Below are positions 33,912 through 41,973 of a stretch of DNA of 64,000 nt, piece by piece; the stretch's first letter is position 1, and each line of letters begins with the position of its first letter. The notes below the pieces were generated by a model. That model did no database searches, had not been told where the DNA came from, and worked only from the letters and a program-made list of their open reading frames with translations. The DNA comes from Aurantibacter_A sp965215845 (GTDB lineage: Bacteria; Bacteroidota; Bacteroidia; Flavobacteriales; Flavobacteriaceae), in contig CBDCEL010000004.1 of NCBI GenBank assembly GCA_965215845.1, positions 930,001-994,000 on the forward strand. The letters are read 5' to 3'. The translations under genes and the position numbers were made by a program.

Positions 33912-34667
33912 ATGCAAAAGATGATGCATCTAGCGGCCCAATATCTGGCCGCGGCCGGAATTAGTTTTGTCGAAAAACAAGAAGACGATAGTCATACCAA
34001 TTTTGGGTTTACGCCAGCCATGGGCCTCATGACAACGCACCCGCTATCGGACTCGGGTGATGTACTTTCGCTCGACTACAAAAGGTTCGCCTTGATATGG
34101 AGCTCCCCCAAAGGCAACTCATCTTTCAATTTGGATGGCGCAACACACAAGCAAGTACTTGCCTGGGTACAAGAGACCTCTCAAAACGCCTTAAAAAGAA
34201 GATACGTTTATGACCTTCATTATGAGCTCCCTTATGAATTCGACGACCATTTTGTATTTGAACTGCTAGACAAAAACGCATTGCAAGCCCTATTGGGGCA
34301 ACGCATTCTGATTCAAAATGTATTGGAAAAAGTGTTGAAAGATAACTACCTAAAATCCCCTATTCGGGTTTGGCCACACCACTTTGATACAGGAGCCTAT
34401 GCCAGTTTGAACAATGACTCCGATATCTATGTGGGCTTTGGCCTTGCCATACCTGACACGCTTTGTAACGAACATTATTTATATATAAGTGGTTATAACG
34501 ATCGTGGGGCCATCGACACGGCAAATTTTGCCAGTTTAGACAAGGGAGAATGGAAAAATGAAGGGTTTAAAGGCGCCATTCTCCCTGTTGCAGGCCTGAC
34601 CGAGCCTGAGGCCGTTCAGTTTTTTCAGCAGGCGATAACCATTTATAATGAGCGTGGCCATACATAG
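33912..34667 (+). CDS. Hypothetical protein with WPHHFDTG motif
   Basis: A 251-residue soluble protein with no signal peptide. The central IRVWPHHFDTGAY segment (near residue 153) followed by a stretch of beta-type sequence and a C-terminal helix is reminiscent of DUF5996 proteins, but the match is from memory and uncertain. The pair of histidines next to an acidic residue could bind a metal. It follows the flavodoxin-like gene by 6 bp and is probably co-transcribed with it. Function unknown. Confidence 0.65.
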   Translation: MQKMMHLAAQYLAAAGISFVEKQEDDSHTNFGFTPAMGLMTTHPLSDSGDVLSLDYKRFALIWSSPKGNSSFNLDGATHKQVLAWVQETSQNALKRRYVYDLHYELPYEFDDHFVFELLDKNALQALLGQRILIQNVLEKVLKDNYLKSPIRVWPHHFDTGAYASLNNDSDIYVGFGLAIPDTLCNEHYLYISGYNDRGAIDTANFASLDKGEWKNEGFKGAILPVAGLTEPEAVQFFQQAITIYNERGHT

Positions 34668-34880
34668 TGGGCATGTGCACTTGAATATTTTATGGGAGTC
34701 AATACAGCTTCTACTGGCAGACACCTCCCCGGCTAAATGTGCATTGCCTTAATATCGGGCTCACACCATAAGGGTTTCTCTGAGGCCATACTTTATACCA
34801 CTTTAAGACGTTCTATTTTCAATAAGAGGGCGGAATCGGATAATGGTACATTGGTTAAGAAATTATATGCCTAATATTGC

Positions 34881-35783
34881 ATGGAAATAAAAAGCTTGAT
34901 TTCCTCAAAAAAAATAAGGCCGTTCCTTCTCCTTTTTTTCTGTTCCATGATAGGGACATCTCAACTATCAGACCTTGCCAAAATTGACTACACCAAATTA
35001 CCCAAAGGCAATTCGAATGTTGGTTATGATCGACTAAGGGGTTTGTTCAATTACCCTATCAAAGTTAAGGACGGTGCTTTTTTTCTTATAGGTCTTGACT
35101 ATAGTAAAATAGATCTTTCGTTTGACAGCAGTATCGATGCTTTTGATATTGTGGCCATCGATGGTTTTCAGCTACTTGACCTGAATATTGGGTACACTTT
35201 TAAGATGAACGACAATTGGCGGTTCGGCGCCCGGTTCTCATCAGGATTCAGCTCCAACCTTGTGAAGGAGCTCTCTTTCGAGGATATGACCTTTGCAGGC
35301 GATCTTGTTTTTATCAAGGATAAAAAGAACGACCCTGATGTCAAAAAACCCTATCAGCTTATTTTAGGGCTTTCATACGCCCAAAACAGGGGAATATCCT
35401 TCCCGCTGCCCTTTATCATTTATTACAAAAAATTTCATCCCAAATGGTCATACAAACTCGGCATTCCGAAATCGAACCTACAATATCATCTATCTAAAAA
35501 GTCTAGGTTTAAATTGATTGCCGAACTAGACGGATTTACCTCCAATATTCAAGGAGGCCTGTTGGTAAACGACAATGAGGTTGCCGATAAGGCCAACATG
35601 TCGATTATAATTGGCGGTCTGCGCTATGAATATAAATTCACCAAGCATCTCGAACTCTATTTCAATCTTGCAAATATTATGAGCAGTAGGGCCAATTTGA
35701 AAGATAGAAAGAACAGAACCATCATTTCGGTAAACAAAAACAATACCTTCTACTTTAGAACGGGCATTCGTCTCAAGATTTAA
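34881..35783 (+). CDS. Outer-membrane beta-barrel protein (DUF6268-like)
   Basis: A 300-residue protein with a hydrophobic N-terminal signal (FLLLFFCSMIGTSQ) and a mature part of regularly spaced amphipathic strands (for example LLDLNIGYTFKMNDNWRFGARFS and LELYFNLANIMSS), ending in YFRTGIRLKI. The pattern DYSKIDLSFD plus a barrel of 10-12 strands resembles the flavobacterial DUF6268 barrels. No enzyme motifs. Role unknown. Codon use starts to become more A+T-rich from here to the tRNA gene. Confidence 0.7.
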   Translation: MEIKSLISSKKIRPFLLLFFCSMIGTSQLSDLAKIDYTKLPKGNSNVGYDRLRGLFNYPIKVKDGAFFLIGLDYSKIDLSFDSSIDAFDIVAIDGFQLLDLNIGYTFKMNDNWRFGARFSSGFSSNLVKELSFEDMTFAGDLVFIKDKKNDPDVKKPYQLILGLSYAQNRGISFPLPFIIYYKKFHPKWSYKLGIPKSNLQYHLSKKSRFKLIAELDGFTSNIQGGLLVNDNEVADKANMSIIIGGLRYEYKFTKHLELYFNLANIMSSRANLKDRKNRTIISVNKNNTFYFRTGIRLKI

Positions 35784-35913
35784 CAGAGGCGCATATATAT
35801 TGCTAAAATTTTTATTGTTCAGCTGAAAATCAAGTATTTACTATCTTAGGCCTATGGGGATATATAATCAATGATCATCTACAATTGTTGGCATTCATTT
35901 TAATAAAAGGATT

Positions 35914-37422
35914 ATGAAATTTGAAAATCAAATTCGGAAATGGCTTGTACTTTCTAAGTACATAAGATTAACTATTGGTAGTTTTTTTATTATCTGTTTT
36001 CTAAAACCTGTTCATGCCCAAGAGAACACCGAACATATTGATAATCTTCGATCAAAAATACAGGAAGTTGTAATAAAGGATTTGGTTATCCTCTCCACAG
36101 TTTTAATTGAGGCCTCCGAAGATGCTAAGAGACATATATTGGTTAGAGGATATACTATGCCTTCCAATTATTTCAATATAAGACTACCCGTTGATAATTG
36201 GAATGGTAAAGGTTTTGTTAGTGGATGCGGAGCAGGTTGTGGAACATTACCTATTGAAGTTTCCGGAAGAATAAAAATAGCCCTCAATCGCGGGTATGCC
36301 ACCGCTACAATGAATACTGGACATTGGTCACCCAATCAATTTGATTTTTCTTGGGCTTATAACAACCCACAAGCTGAGACTGATTATGCACATAGGGCAG
36401 TACATGAAACCAAGCGTGTTCTTGACGAAATTATTCAAGTATTTTATGAACGTGAATCAATTCATTCTTATTTCTGGGGATGTTCAGGAGGGGGTCGACA
36501 GGCAGTAATGGCTACGGTGGAATACCCTGATGACTTTGACGGTGTTATTGCTCAAAGTCCAGCTCTAAGCTATACTGAGTCACTTATGTTATTGGCGTGG
36601 ATGAGACAGGTCAATACCGGGTCAAATGGAAGGGATATATTAACCAAAGAGGATGTTCCTTTGATTAAAAAGGCGGTTTATGGCGCCTGCGATGGATTGG
36701 ATGGTAAAATTGATGGCCTTATAAGCAATCCAACTAAATGTGAATTTGATACTGAGGTATTACTTTGTAAGAATAATAAAGAATGCCTAAGTGATGAAAA
36801 AGTGGAGGTATTAAAAAAATGGTATCAGGGTCCTGTAAATTCGAAAGGAAAAAGACTATTGACCACAGGAGTAGCCCTAGGATCAGAACCATTTTGGAGA
36901 TTATGGCTGCTGGGTGAGACAAATGAGATATACAATGAATTATTGAACTCTGAGAATATGTTGAAATATACTGCTTTTCAGGAAGATCCTGGACGGGACT
37001 ATACCGTGTTCGATTTTGATTTTGATAAGGACCCTGATAAAATGGAATACATGGCCAATTTATTAAATGTGACCAATCGTTCGTTAAGTCCTTTTAAAAA
37101 TAAGGGTGGAAAAATATTAATATACCATGGCGCAGATGATCCTGCCATACCCTATCAAATGTCAATTGACTACTACAATGAGATATATGAGGACCACGGT
37201 AATCAAACTGAAAACTTCTTAAAATTGTTCTTGATTCCCGGAATGGATCATTGTACCGCTTTACAGAATCTTGGGATTACAGAAAAAAGTGTTGACCCCT
37301 TAACCACACTTGAAAAATGGGTTGAAGGAAATAAGGCACCTACCGAATTATCAGTTACTCGATTTAACAAAGACGGATCTGTGAATTCAAAATTTATGGT
37401 CCCTCAGTACAAAAGAAATTAA
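35914..37422 (+). CDS. Tannase/feruloyl esterase-family alpha/beta hydrolase
   Basis: Secreted esterase of 502 residues with a signal peptide ending near HAQ (residue 36). The family CS-D-HC arrangement is complete: nucleophile in GCSGGGRQA (Ser near residue 191, preceded by the paired Cys), Asp in YHGADDPAIPYQ (near 409) and His in PGMDHC (near 448, followed by the second Cys of the disulfide). It would release phenolic acids or gallate esters from plant or algal material. The gene is clearly more A+T-rich than the core genes around it and lies in the tRNA-adjacent accessory stretch, which suggests transfer. A strong hairpin follows its stop. Confidence 0.85.
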   Translation: MKFENQIRKWLVLSKYIRLTIGSFFIICFLKPVHAQENTEHIDNLRSKIQEVVIKDLVILSTVLIEASEDAKRHILVRGYTMPSNYFNIRLPVDNWNGKGFVSGCGAGCGTLPIEVSGRIKIALNRGYATATMNTGHWSPNQFDFSWAYNNPQAETDYAHRAVHETKRVLDEIIQVFYERESIHSYFWGCSGGGRQAVMATVEYPDDFDGVIAQSPALSYTESLMLLAWMRQVNTGSNGRDILTKEDVPLIKKAVYGACDGLDGKIDGLISNPTKCEFDTEVLLCKNNKECLSDEKVEVLKKWYQGPVNSKGKRLLTTGVALGSEPFWRLWLLGETNEIYNELLNSENMLKYTAFQEDPGRDYTVFDFDFDKDPDKMEYMANLLNVTNRSLSPFKNKGGKILIYHGADDPAIPYQMSIDYYNEIYEDHGNQTENFLKLFLIPGMDHCTALQNLGITEKSVDPLTTLEKWVEGNKAPTELSVTRFNKDGSVNSKFMVPQYKRN

Positions 37423-37460
37423 TAGCGCAGTCAAAATAAAAAATGAAATGCCGCATCACC

Positions 37461-37491
37461 GCAGCGCTATGCCCAATTGGCATATCGCTGC
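37461..37491. repeat. Strong hairpin between esterase and serine hydrolase genes
   Basis: GCAGCGCTATGCC (37461-37473) pairs with GGCATATCGCTGC (37479-37491) with one mismatch and a five-base loop. No T run follows, so it is not a standard terminator. It is G+C-richer than the A+T-rich genes on both sides and could be a recombination scar or repeat element. Confidence 0.5.
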
Positions 37492-37517
37492 GCTTGCAAG
37501 AATTTGATTCCACACGT

Positions 37518-38609
37518 ATGAAATTGAAATATTTGGTATATGTATTTGCATTGATCCTTGGATGCAAGAATCAAAATTCTAAAAAAGACACCTCCCATCA
37601 ACAGGGTACCTTCACCGCTTTGACCGATAAATTGGAAAGTGGATATTACTCAAATTTTCACAGTGTAGTTATTTATAAGGATGGAGATTTATTGTATGAA
37701 CGGTATATGATTGGAAATGATGAGGTTCTTGGTAAAAGTATTGGCCTGGTTCAACATTCTCAAAGTTCTCTTCACGATATAAGAAGTATTACCAAAAGTG
37801 TTGTTTCATCATGCGTTGGAATCGCTATAGATCAAGGCTTATTAAATAGTGTAGACCAAAAAATAATTTCCTTCTTTCCTGAATTTAGCTCAATTCTTAC
37901 AGAGGGGAAAGAGAATTGGACAATACGTCATTTCCTAACAATGACCACAGGTCTTGATTGGAATGAAGATGTTCCTTATACCGATCCTTCCAACGATGAA
38001 ACAATCATGATGTTTAACGACAGTCCCATTGAATATGTATTGTCAAGACCTTTGAAACAACAACCAGGATCCACATTCAACTATTCTGGTGGAGCAACCC
38101 AAATTCTAGTAGAAATTGTAGAGAGAGCTTCTGGAATGACGATTAGCGATTTTGCCAGCAAAAACCTTTTCGACAAAATTGAAATAGATAAATATGAATG
38201 GCTGAAATTTACCAAATCCAATATGTTTGCTGGCCCATCAGGTCTAAGACTGACATCAAAGGGATTATTGAATTATGCAATTCTCTATTTAAATAAAGGT
38301 AAATGGAAAGGAAATCAAATTGTATCGGAGCAATGGGTTGACTCATCTTTTTCAAAACAAATTGAATTCCCCAGCGATGTGCTGGATTGGAATGAGTATT
38401 ATGGTTATCAGTTTTGGATTTGGCATGACTCAATAAACAAAACAGAAACTAATATTGTTTCGGCCAACGGAAATGGGGACCAAAACATTTTCTGGGATTT
38501 AGACGCAAGGATTATTGTTATTACAACGGCAGGAAATTATAATGATTGGGAAATTGAAAGAGATGCCTATCACATGCTAAAAAATGAAATTTATGCTGTG
38601 ATTAAATAA
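37518..38609 (+). CDS. Class C beta-lactamase-fold serine hydrolase, lipoprotein
   Basis: A 363-residue exported protein of the beta-lactamase/D-aminopeptidase/esterase family. The signal MKLKYLVYVFALILGC ends in a lipobox. Catalytic SxxK is SITK at residues 90-93, and the Tyr motif is FNYSGG near 190 (Y-S-G where class C enzymes have Y-x-N, common in esterase-like members). HDSINKTETNIVSANGNG near the C-terminus may hold the third motif. The frame is open from 37443, but that would place the hairpin inside the coding sequence; the ATG at 37518 starts the signal peptide and is preferred. True antibiotic hydrolysis is unlikely; esterase or peptidase activity is more probable. A+T-rich like the esterase gene before it. 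Confidence 0.8.
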   Translation: MKLKYLVYVFALILGCKNQNSKKDTSHQQGTFTALTDKLESGYYSNFHSVVIYKDGDLLYERYMIGNDEVLGKSIGLVQHSQSSLHDIRSITKSVVSSCVGIAIDQGLLNSVDQKIISFFPEFSSILTEGKENWTIRHFLTMTTGLDWNEDVPYTDPSNDETIMMFNDSPIEYVLSRPLKQQPGSTFNYSGGATQILVEIVERASGMTISDFASKNLFDKIEIDKYEWLKFTKSNMFAGPSGLRLTSKGLLNYAILYLNKGKWKGNQIVSEQWVDSSFSKQIEFPSDVLDWNEYYGYQFWIWHDSINKTETNIVSANGNGDQNIFWDLDARIIVITTAGNYNDWEIERDAYHMLKNEIYAVIK

Positions 38610-38890
38610 AATAAACTCTTGCCAACTACAGGTATAGTTCATTGTTACCTTAGACCCGACAATAACCCTCGATGACCTTTGTATATTTCGTTCACGAAAT
38701 ATTACTAATCGGCGGTTCCACAACGAAACCATACATAAACTGAAGATATAACCTTAGCTGATCTGCCTCGTGGCGGTCACCCGTTGACTTCGCCCAGAAC
38801 GCCTGCAGTGATTAAAATCCATCCATCTCATCCCTCCATTCACTGTCTTTCGGAAATACCACATTATCACTGTCCCAATAGCTTTAGGGA

Positions 38891-39018
38891 TTGAAAATCA
38901 AAAAGCTGTATTTACAAATCCGAGAAGGGTTCCTTTGGACACCCAATTTTAAGGGATTGGCTGCGCCTTTCCTGACAAAGCTCCGCTTTGAAAATCAAAA
39001 AGCTGCATTTACAAATTC
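38891..39018. repeat. Two 31-bp direct repeats downstream of the tRNA-Arg gene
   Basis: Copies at 38891-38921 and 38988-39018 share TTGAAAATCAAAAAGCTG, then a C/T difference and ATTTACAAAT. The second copy is one arm of the tRNA terminator. Duplication of a tRNA 3' flank often marks past integration or tandem tRNA loss. Confidence 0.55.
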
Positions 39019-39053
39019 AAGCGAGCTTGATTTGACATACAGCTTTTTGATTT
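38992..39053 (-). terminator. Terminator of the tRNA-Arg transcript
   Basis: On the minus strand AAATCAAAAAGCTGTAT (39053-39037) pairs with ATGCAGCTTTTTGATTT (39008-38992), with one G-T or mismatch position, and an inner TCAAGC/GCTTGA stem in the loop. The T-rich second arm lies just beyond the mature tRNA end. Confidence 0.65.
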
Positions 39054-39058
39054 ATTCG

Positions 39059-39132
39059 TGACCCCGGCAGGATTCAAACCTGCAACCCTCAGAGCCGAAA
39101 TCTGATGCGCTATTCAGTTGCGCCACGGGGCC
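39059..39132 (-). tRNA. tRNA-Arg (anticodon TCG)
   Basis: The minus strand folds as a cloverleaf of 74 bases: acceptor GGCCCCG/CGGGGTC with one G-T pair, D arm GCGCAACTGAATAGCGC, anticodon stem TCAGA/TCTGA around the loop TTTCGGC, so anticodon TCG reading CGA, and T arm GCAGG-TTTGAAT-CCTGC. Discriminator A at 39059; CCA is not encoded. Its 3' end faces the A+T-rich accessory genes. Confidence 0.92.
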
Positions 39133-39135
39133 GAT

Positions 39136-39459
39136 TTAGAGAGCGCAATTTACACAAAAAGAACTTTCTGGCGCCAACAAAATCCGTTCGATTTGAATCT
39201 GGCCGTTACATTTAGGGCAAACGCCAAAATCATCGGTTCCGATTTTTTCAAGATTTCGTTTGAGTCCGGCCAGACGCTCCTTGGCCTTTTGAAGGGCAGC
39301 GTCCATCACACTTTTGTTGTTGATGGCGTCCATTCTTGAAACCCTGCCAATGGCATTATCAGGGGATATTGGCTGTGCGAGCTCTTCATATCTCGAAACA
39401 CTTTTCTCAGTCTTCAAAATCTCGTCCTCAAAAAGCCTTCGGATTTTCTCGATATCCAT
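39136..39459 (-). CDS. DksA/TraR-type zinc finger protein
   Basis: A 107-residue protein with an N-terminal coiled-coil helix pair (about residues 1-70, ending ALQKAKERLAGLKRNLEKI) and a C-terminal four-cysteine zinc finger (GVCPKCNGQI then SFCVNC). This is the layout of DksA/TraR proteins, which enter the RNA polymerase secondary channel. The acidic coiled-coil tip expected for DksA is not clearly present, so the regulatory effect is uncertain. A TTG at 39465 would add two residues; the ATG at 39459 is preferred. It follows yqeY by about 10 bp and precedes the tRNA gene by 3 bp. Confidence 0.8.
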   Translation of the reverse strand: MDIEKIRRLFEDEILKTEKSVSRYEELAQPISPDNAIGRVSRMDAINNKSVMDAALQKAKERLAGLKRNLEKIGTDDFGVCPKCNGQIQIERILLAPESSFCVNCAL

Positions 39460-39469
39460 CAGCAAATTA

Positions 39470-39919
39470 TTATACTAATAATTTGGCCTTGACAATAGTC
39501 GAAATTGTCTTTCCATCGGCCTGCCCTGCAAGCTCTTTTGAAACAATCCCCATAACCTTGCCCATATCTTTCATTCCCGACGCGCCGATCGACTCGATGG
39601 TCTTAACAACTACTTTTTCAATTTCCGCTTCGTTCAGTTGCTCTGGTAAAAATTGTTCGATTACGGTGGCTTGGGCCAACTCGGGTTCAGCTAGGTCTGC
39701 CCTTCCCTGTTCATTGAAAATGGCAGCGCTGTCTTTTCGCTGTTTGACCAATTTCTGAACCAGCTTTATCTCATCGGCTTCTGAAAGTTCACCGGCACCA
39801 CTTTCGGTACTGGCTAGAAGTAATGCCGATTTAATTGCACGAAGCGATTCCAAAGCAACGGTATCCTTGGCCTTCATGGCGGCCTTCATCTTTTCCATCA
39901 CATCTTGCTGTAAACCCAT
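39470..39919 (-). CDS. yqeY: YqeY/GatB-tail domain protein
   Basis: A 149-residue helical protein resembling the C-terminal domain of GatB, the amidotransferase subunit that binds tRNA. Family features are the LRAIKSALLLASTESG segment near 24, KLVKQRKDSAAIFNEQGRADL near 50-70, QATVIEQFLPEQLNEAEIE near 80 and the glycine-rich ASGMKDMGKVMGIV near 112-125. YqeY proteins may bind tRNA or aid tRNA-dependent amidation; the function is not settled. The position right after ftsZ is common in Bacteroidota. Separated from ftsZ by a terminator. Confidence 0.88.
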   Translation of the reverse strand: MGLQQDVMEKMKAAMKAKDTVALESLRAIKSALLLASTESGAGELSEADEIKLVQKLVKQRKDSAAIFNEQGRADLAEPELAQATVIEQFLPEQLNEAEIEKVVVKTIESIGASGMKDMGKVMGIVSKELAGQADGKTISTIVKAKLLV

Positions 39920-39949
39920 ATTATTTTGTATTTAAAAGGATTGCGAAGA

Positions 39950-39988
39950 TAAAAAATAAACCCGAAAGCCTTTAAATGCTTTCGGGTT
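39950..39988 (-). terminator. Terminator of the dcw operon after ftsZ
   Basis: AACCCGAAAGC (39959-39969) pairs perfectly with GCTTTCGGGTT (39978-39988). In the ftsZ direction it is followed by a T-rich tract (TTTATTTTTT, from 39960 down). Confidence 0.8.
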
Positions 39989-40010
39989 CAATGTTTGGGT
40001 TAGTTGGCAA

Positions 40011-41936
40011 TTAGTCTACATTATCCTCTAAAAACGAATTGTTGGTACGAAGTTGTATCTCGCCATTACTGTCTTCGCTCAAAGTGGTCCTTGAAACCTT
40101 TCCTTCTGCCGGGTTCTCGGTCAAATCGATGCCCTGTCTTTTATATGCCGGCTCTTTTTCGATTTCATCAATATTGCTCACATTACTTTGAAACTTATAA
40201 TTAAAATCTTTAAGGGTCTTCCTCCGTTCGTCTGCCCTTTCCTTTAAGATTTCGTCTATGGGGCTGTTCAACGGATCGACCTCGCCTTGAGGTTTTTCCT
40301 CCTCCTTCTTTTCTATCGTCTTCTTTTCAAAAACCAGTTCATCTTCGATTATCTTCGGCTCATACTCCTCAGCCTTTGATTTGGCTCCGGTCAACTTATT
40401 TTCGAGTTCCATATAGTCATCAAGACTGTATCGGGTCTCCCCTTCTTTGTTGTATTCAAGTACGGGAATGACTTCTATATGGTCCTTTACATCCAATTCA
40501 TTGACATCATCCTCAAGATCAAAAGTGATAACATTATCACTGTCTTCCTCCTTATTATCCGCTTCGGAAGCCAGTGGAAGATCAAAGCTCATCGCAAATT
40601 GATCCTCTTCCCGCTCCGTCCGGAGTTCTTGAGGGTCTATCACCTCAATATCCTTTATTTCATCCGTCGAATCAATGATGACAAAATCTTCCTCTTTTAC
40701 TTCGTCCTTGGCCACTTCCTCGACGACTTCCTCATAAAAAACATTGAAGTTTCGCAAATAGTTCGTGGTAGGAATTAAATCCATCCCCAATTCATCAGCG
40801 AAGTCCTCAACCAATGTATGCTTGATAATAGGTTCGTCAGCGTCCAAACGATGAACAATATCTTCAGATGTCAGGTCCCTTTCTGCCCTTTGCTCATCTT
40901 CCAAAGTATGAATGATCTTCTTCGCCTCGGTATTCACGATCTCGTTTTGTTGATCGACATCGAAGCCTGTGGCGATAACTGTTACGGCAATTGCCTCGCC
41001 AAGGTCTTGGTCTTCGCCAACACCCATAATAATGTTCGCTCCATGACCAGCCTCTAACTGAATATGATCGTTTATTTCGCCGATTTCATCGATGGTTATT
41101 TCTTGAGACCCGGAAACGATCAATAACAGGACATTCTTGGCCCCGGTAATCTTATTATCGTTCAGCAACGGAGAGTCCAAAGCCTTCATAATCGCTTCAT
41201 TGGCCCTTGCCGACCCAGAGGCCATGGCAGATCCCATTATGGCGGTTCCGCTATTGGAAAGCACGGTCTTCGCATCTCGAAGGTCAATATTCTGGGTATA
41301 GTGGTGGGTAATTACCTCGGCGATACCCCTGGCCGCGGTCGAAAGCACTTCATCGGCCTTCGAAAATCCAGCCTTAAAACCAAGATTTCCATAAACCTCA
41401 CGTAGTTTGTTGTTGTTTATGACGATCAATGAATCTACATTTGAACGCAGCTTTTCGATACCAAGCTGAGCTTGTTGGCAACGCATCTTACCCTCAAATT
41501 CGAATGGCATGGTCACAATACCAACAGTCAGCACATCGAGATCTTTGGCTTGTCTTGCGATGACGGGTGCTGCACCCGTACCGGTACCTCCGCCCATTCC
41601 GGCCGTGATGAATATCATTTTGGTAGTAGTTGCAAGCATCTGCTTGATCTCTTCCATGCTTTCAAGTGCAGCCTGTTCCCCTACTTCAGGATTGGCACCA
41701 GCACCCAATCCTTCAGTCAATGAAACTCCAAGCTGTATTTTATTCGGCACCGGACTGTTATTCAACGCCTGGGCATCGGTATTGCAGATTACGAAATCGA
41801 CCCCATTGATTCCCGACTGAAACATGTGGTTGATGGCATTGCTTCCGCCCCCGCCGACGCCGATGACCTTTATAACATTGCTCTGGTTCTTCGGAAGGTC
41901 AAACGATATACTTTCAAACTCGGTGCTATTACTCAT
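40011..41936 (-). CDS. ftsZ: Cell division GTPase FtsZ
   Basis: Tubulin-like GTPase forming the Z ring. N-terminal GTPase domain (about 15-215) with VIGVGGGGSNAINHMF and the tubulin signature GGGTGTGAAP near residue 115; C-terminal tubulin fold to about 330. The rest, about 300 residues, is a long acidic linker rich in Glu, Asp and Lys ending in NSFLEDNVD, the Flavobacteriia-type tip that replaces the usual C-terminal FtsA/ZipA-binding peptide. The total of 641 residues is typical for the group and far longer than in E. coli (383). Last gene of the dcw cluster, 37 bp after ftsA, followed by a terminator. Confidence 0.97.
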   Translation of the reverse strand: MSNSTEFESISFDLPKNQSNVIKVIGVGGGGSNAINHMFQSGINGVDFVICNTDAQALNNSPVPNKIQLGVSLTEGLGAGANPEVGEQAALESMEEIKQMLATTTKMIFITAGMGGGTGTGAAPVIARQAKDLDVLTVGIVTMPFEFEGKMRCQQAQLGIEKLRSNVDSLIVINNNKLREVYGNLGFKAGFSKADEVLSTAARGIAEVITHHYTQNIDLRDAKTVLSNSGTAIMGSAMASGSARANEAIMKALDSPLLNDNKITGAKNVLLLIVSGSQEITIDEIGEINDHIQLEAGHGANIIMGVGEDQDLGEAIAVTVIATGFDVDQQNEIVNTEAKKIIHTLEDEQRAERDLTSEDIVHRLDADEPIIKHTLVEDFADELGMDLIPTTNYLRNFNVFYEEVVEEVAKDEVKEEDFVIIDSTDEIKDIEVIDPQELRTEREEDQFAMSFDLPLASEADNKEEDSDNVITFDLEDDVNELDVKDHIEVIPVLEYNKEGETRYSLDDYMELENKLTGAKSKAEEYEPKIIEDELVFEKKTIEKKEEEKPQGEVDPLNSPIDEILKERADERRKTLKDFNYKFQSNVSNIDEIEKEPAYKRQGIDLTENPAEGKVSRTTLSEDSNGEIQLRTNNSFLEDNVD

Positions 41937-41973
41937 GATGATTTTATTACTGGTTTATGTTTTTATTCTTTAG

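Larger units (their letters stand above)
38610..39058. other. Gene-free stretch next to tRNA-Arg with repeats and possible remnants
   Basis: No intact gene. It holds a perfect palindrome ATATTTCG-TTCA-CGAAATAT (38683-38702); a minus-strand frame from 38883 to 38692 with two protein-like pieces (for example WDSDNVVFPKDSEWRDEMD) split by a stop, possibly a gene remnant; two near-identical 31-bp direct repeats (38891-38921 and 38988-39018, two differences); and the tRNA terminator arm at 39037-39053. Confidence 0.5.

Noticed and set aside
37461..37491. Integron attC site
   Set aside because: The hairpin is strong, but the conserved R and L boxes of attC sites and an integrase are missing.
37461..37491. 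Rho-independent terminator after the esterase gene
   Set aside because: No T run on either strand next to the stem, and the stem is 39 bp past the stop codon.
37443..37517. Upstream start of the serine hydrolase at 37443
   Set aside because: It would translate the hairpin and give a 25-residue extension ahead of a clear lipoprotein signal peptide.
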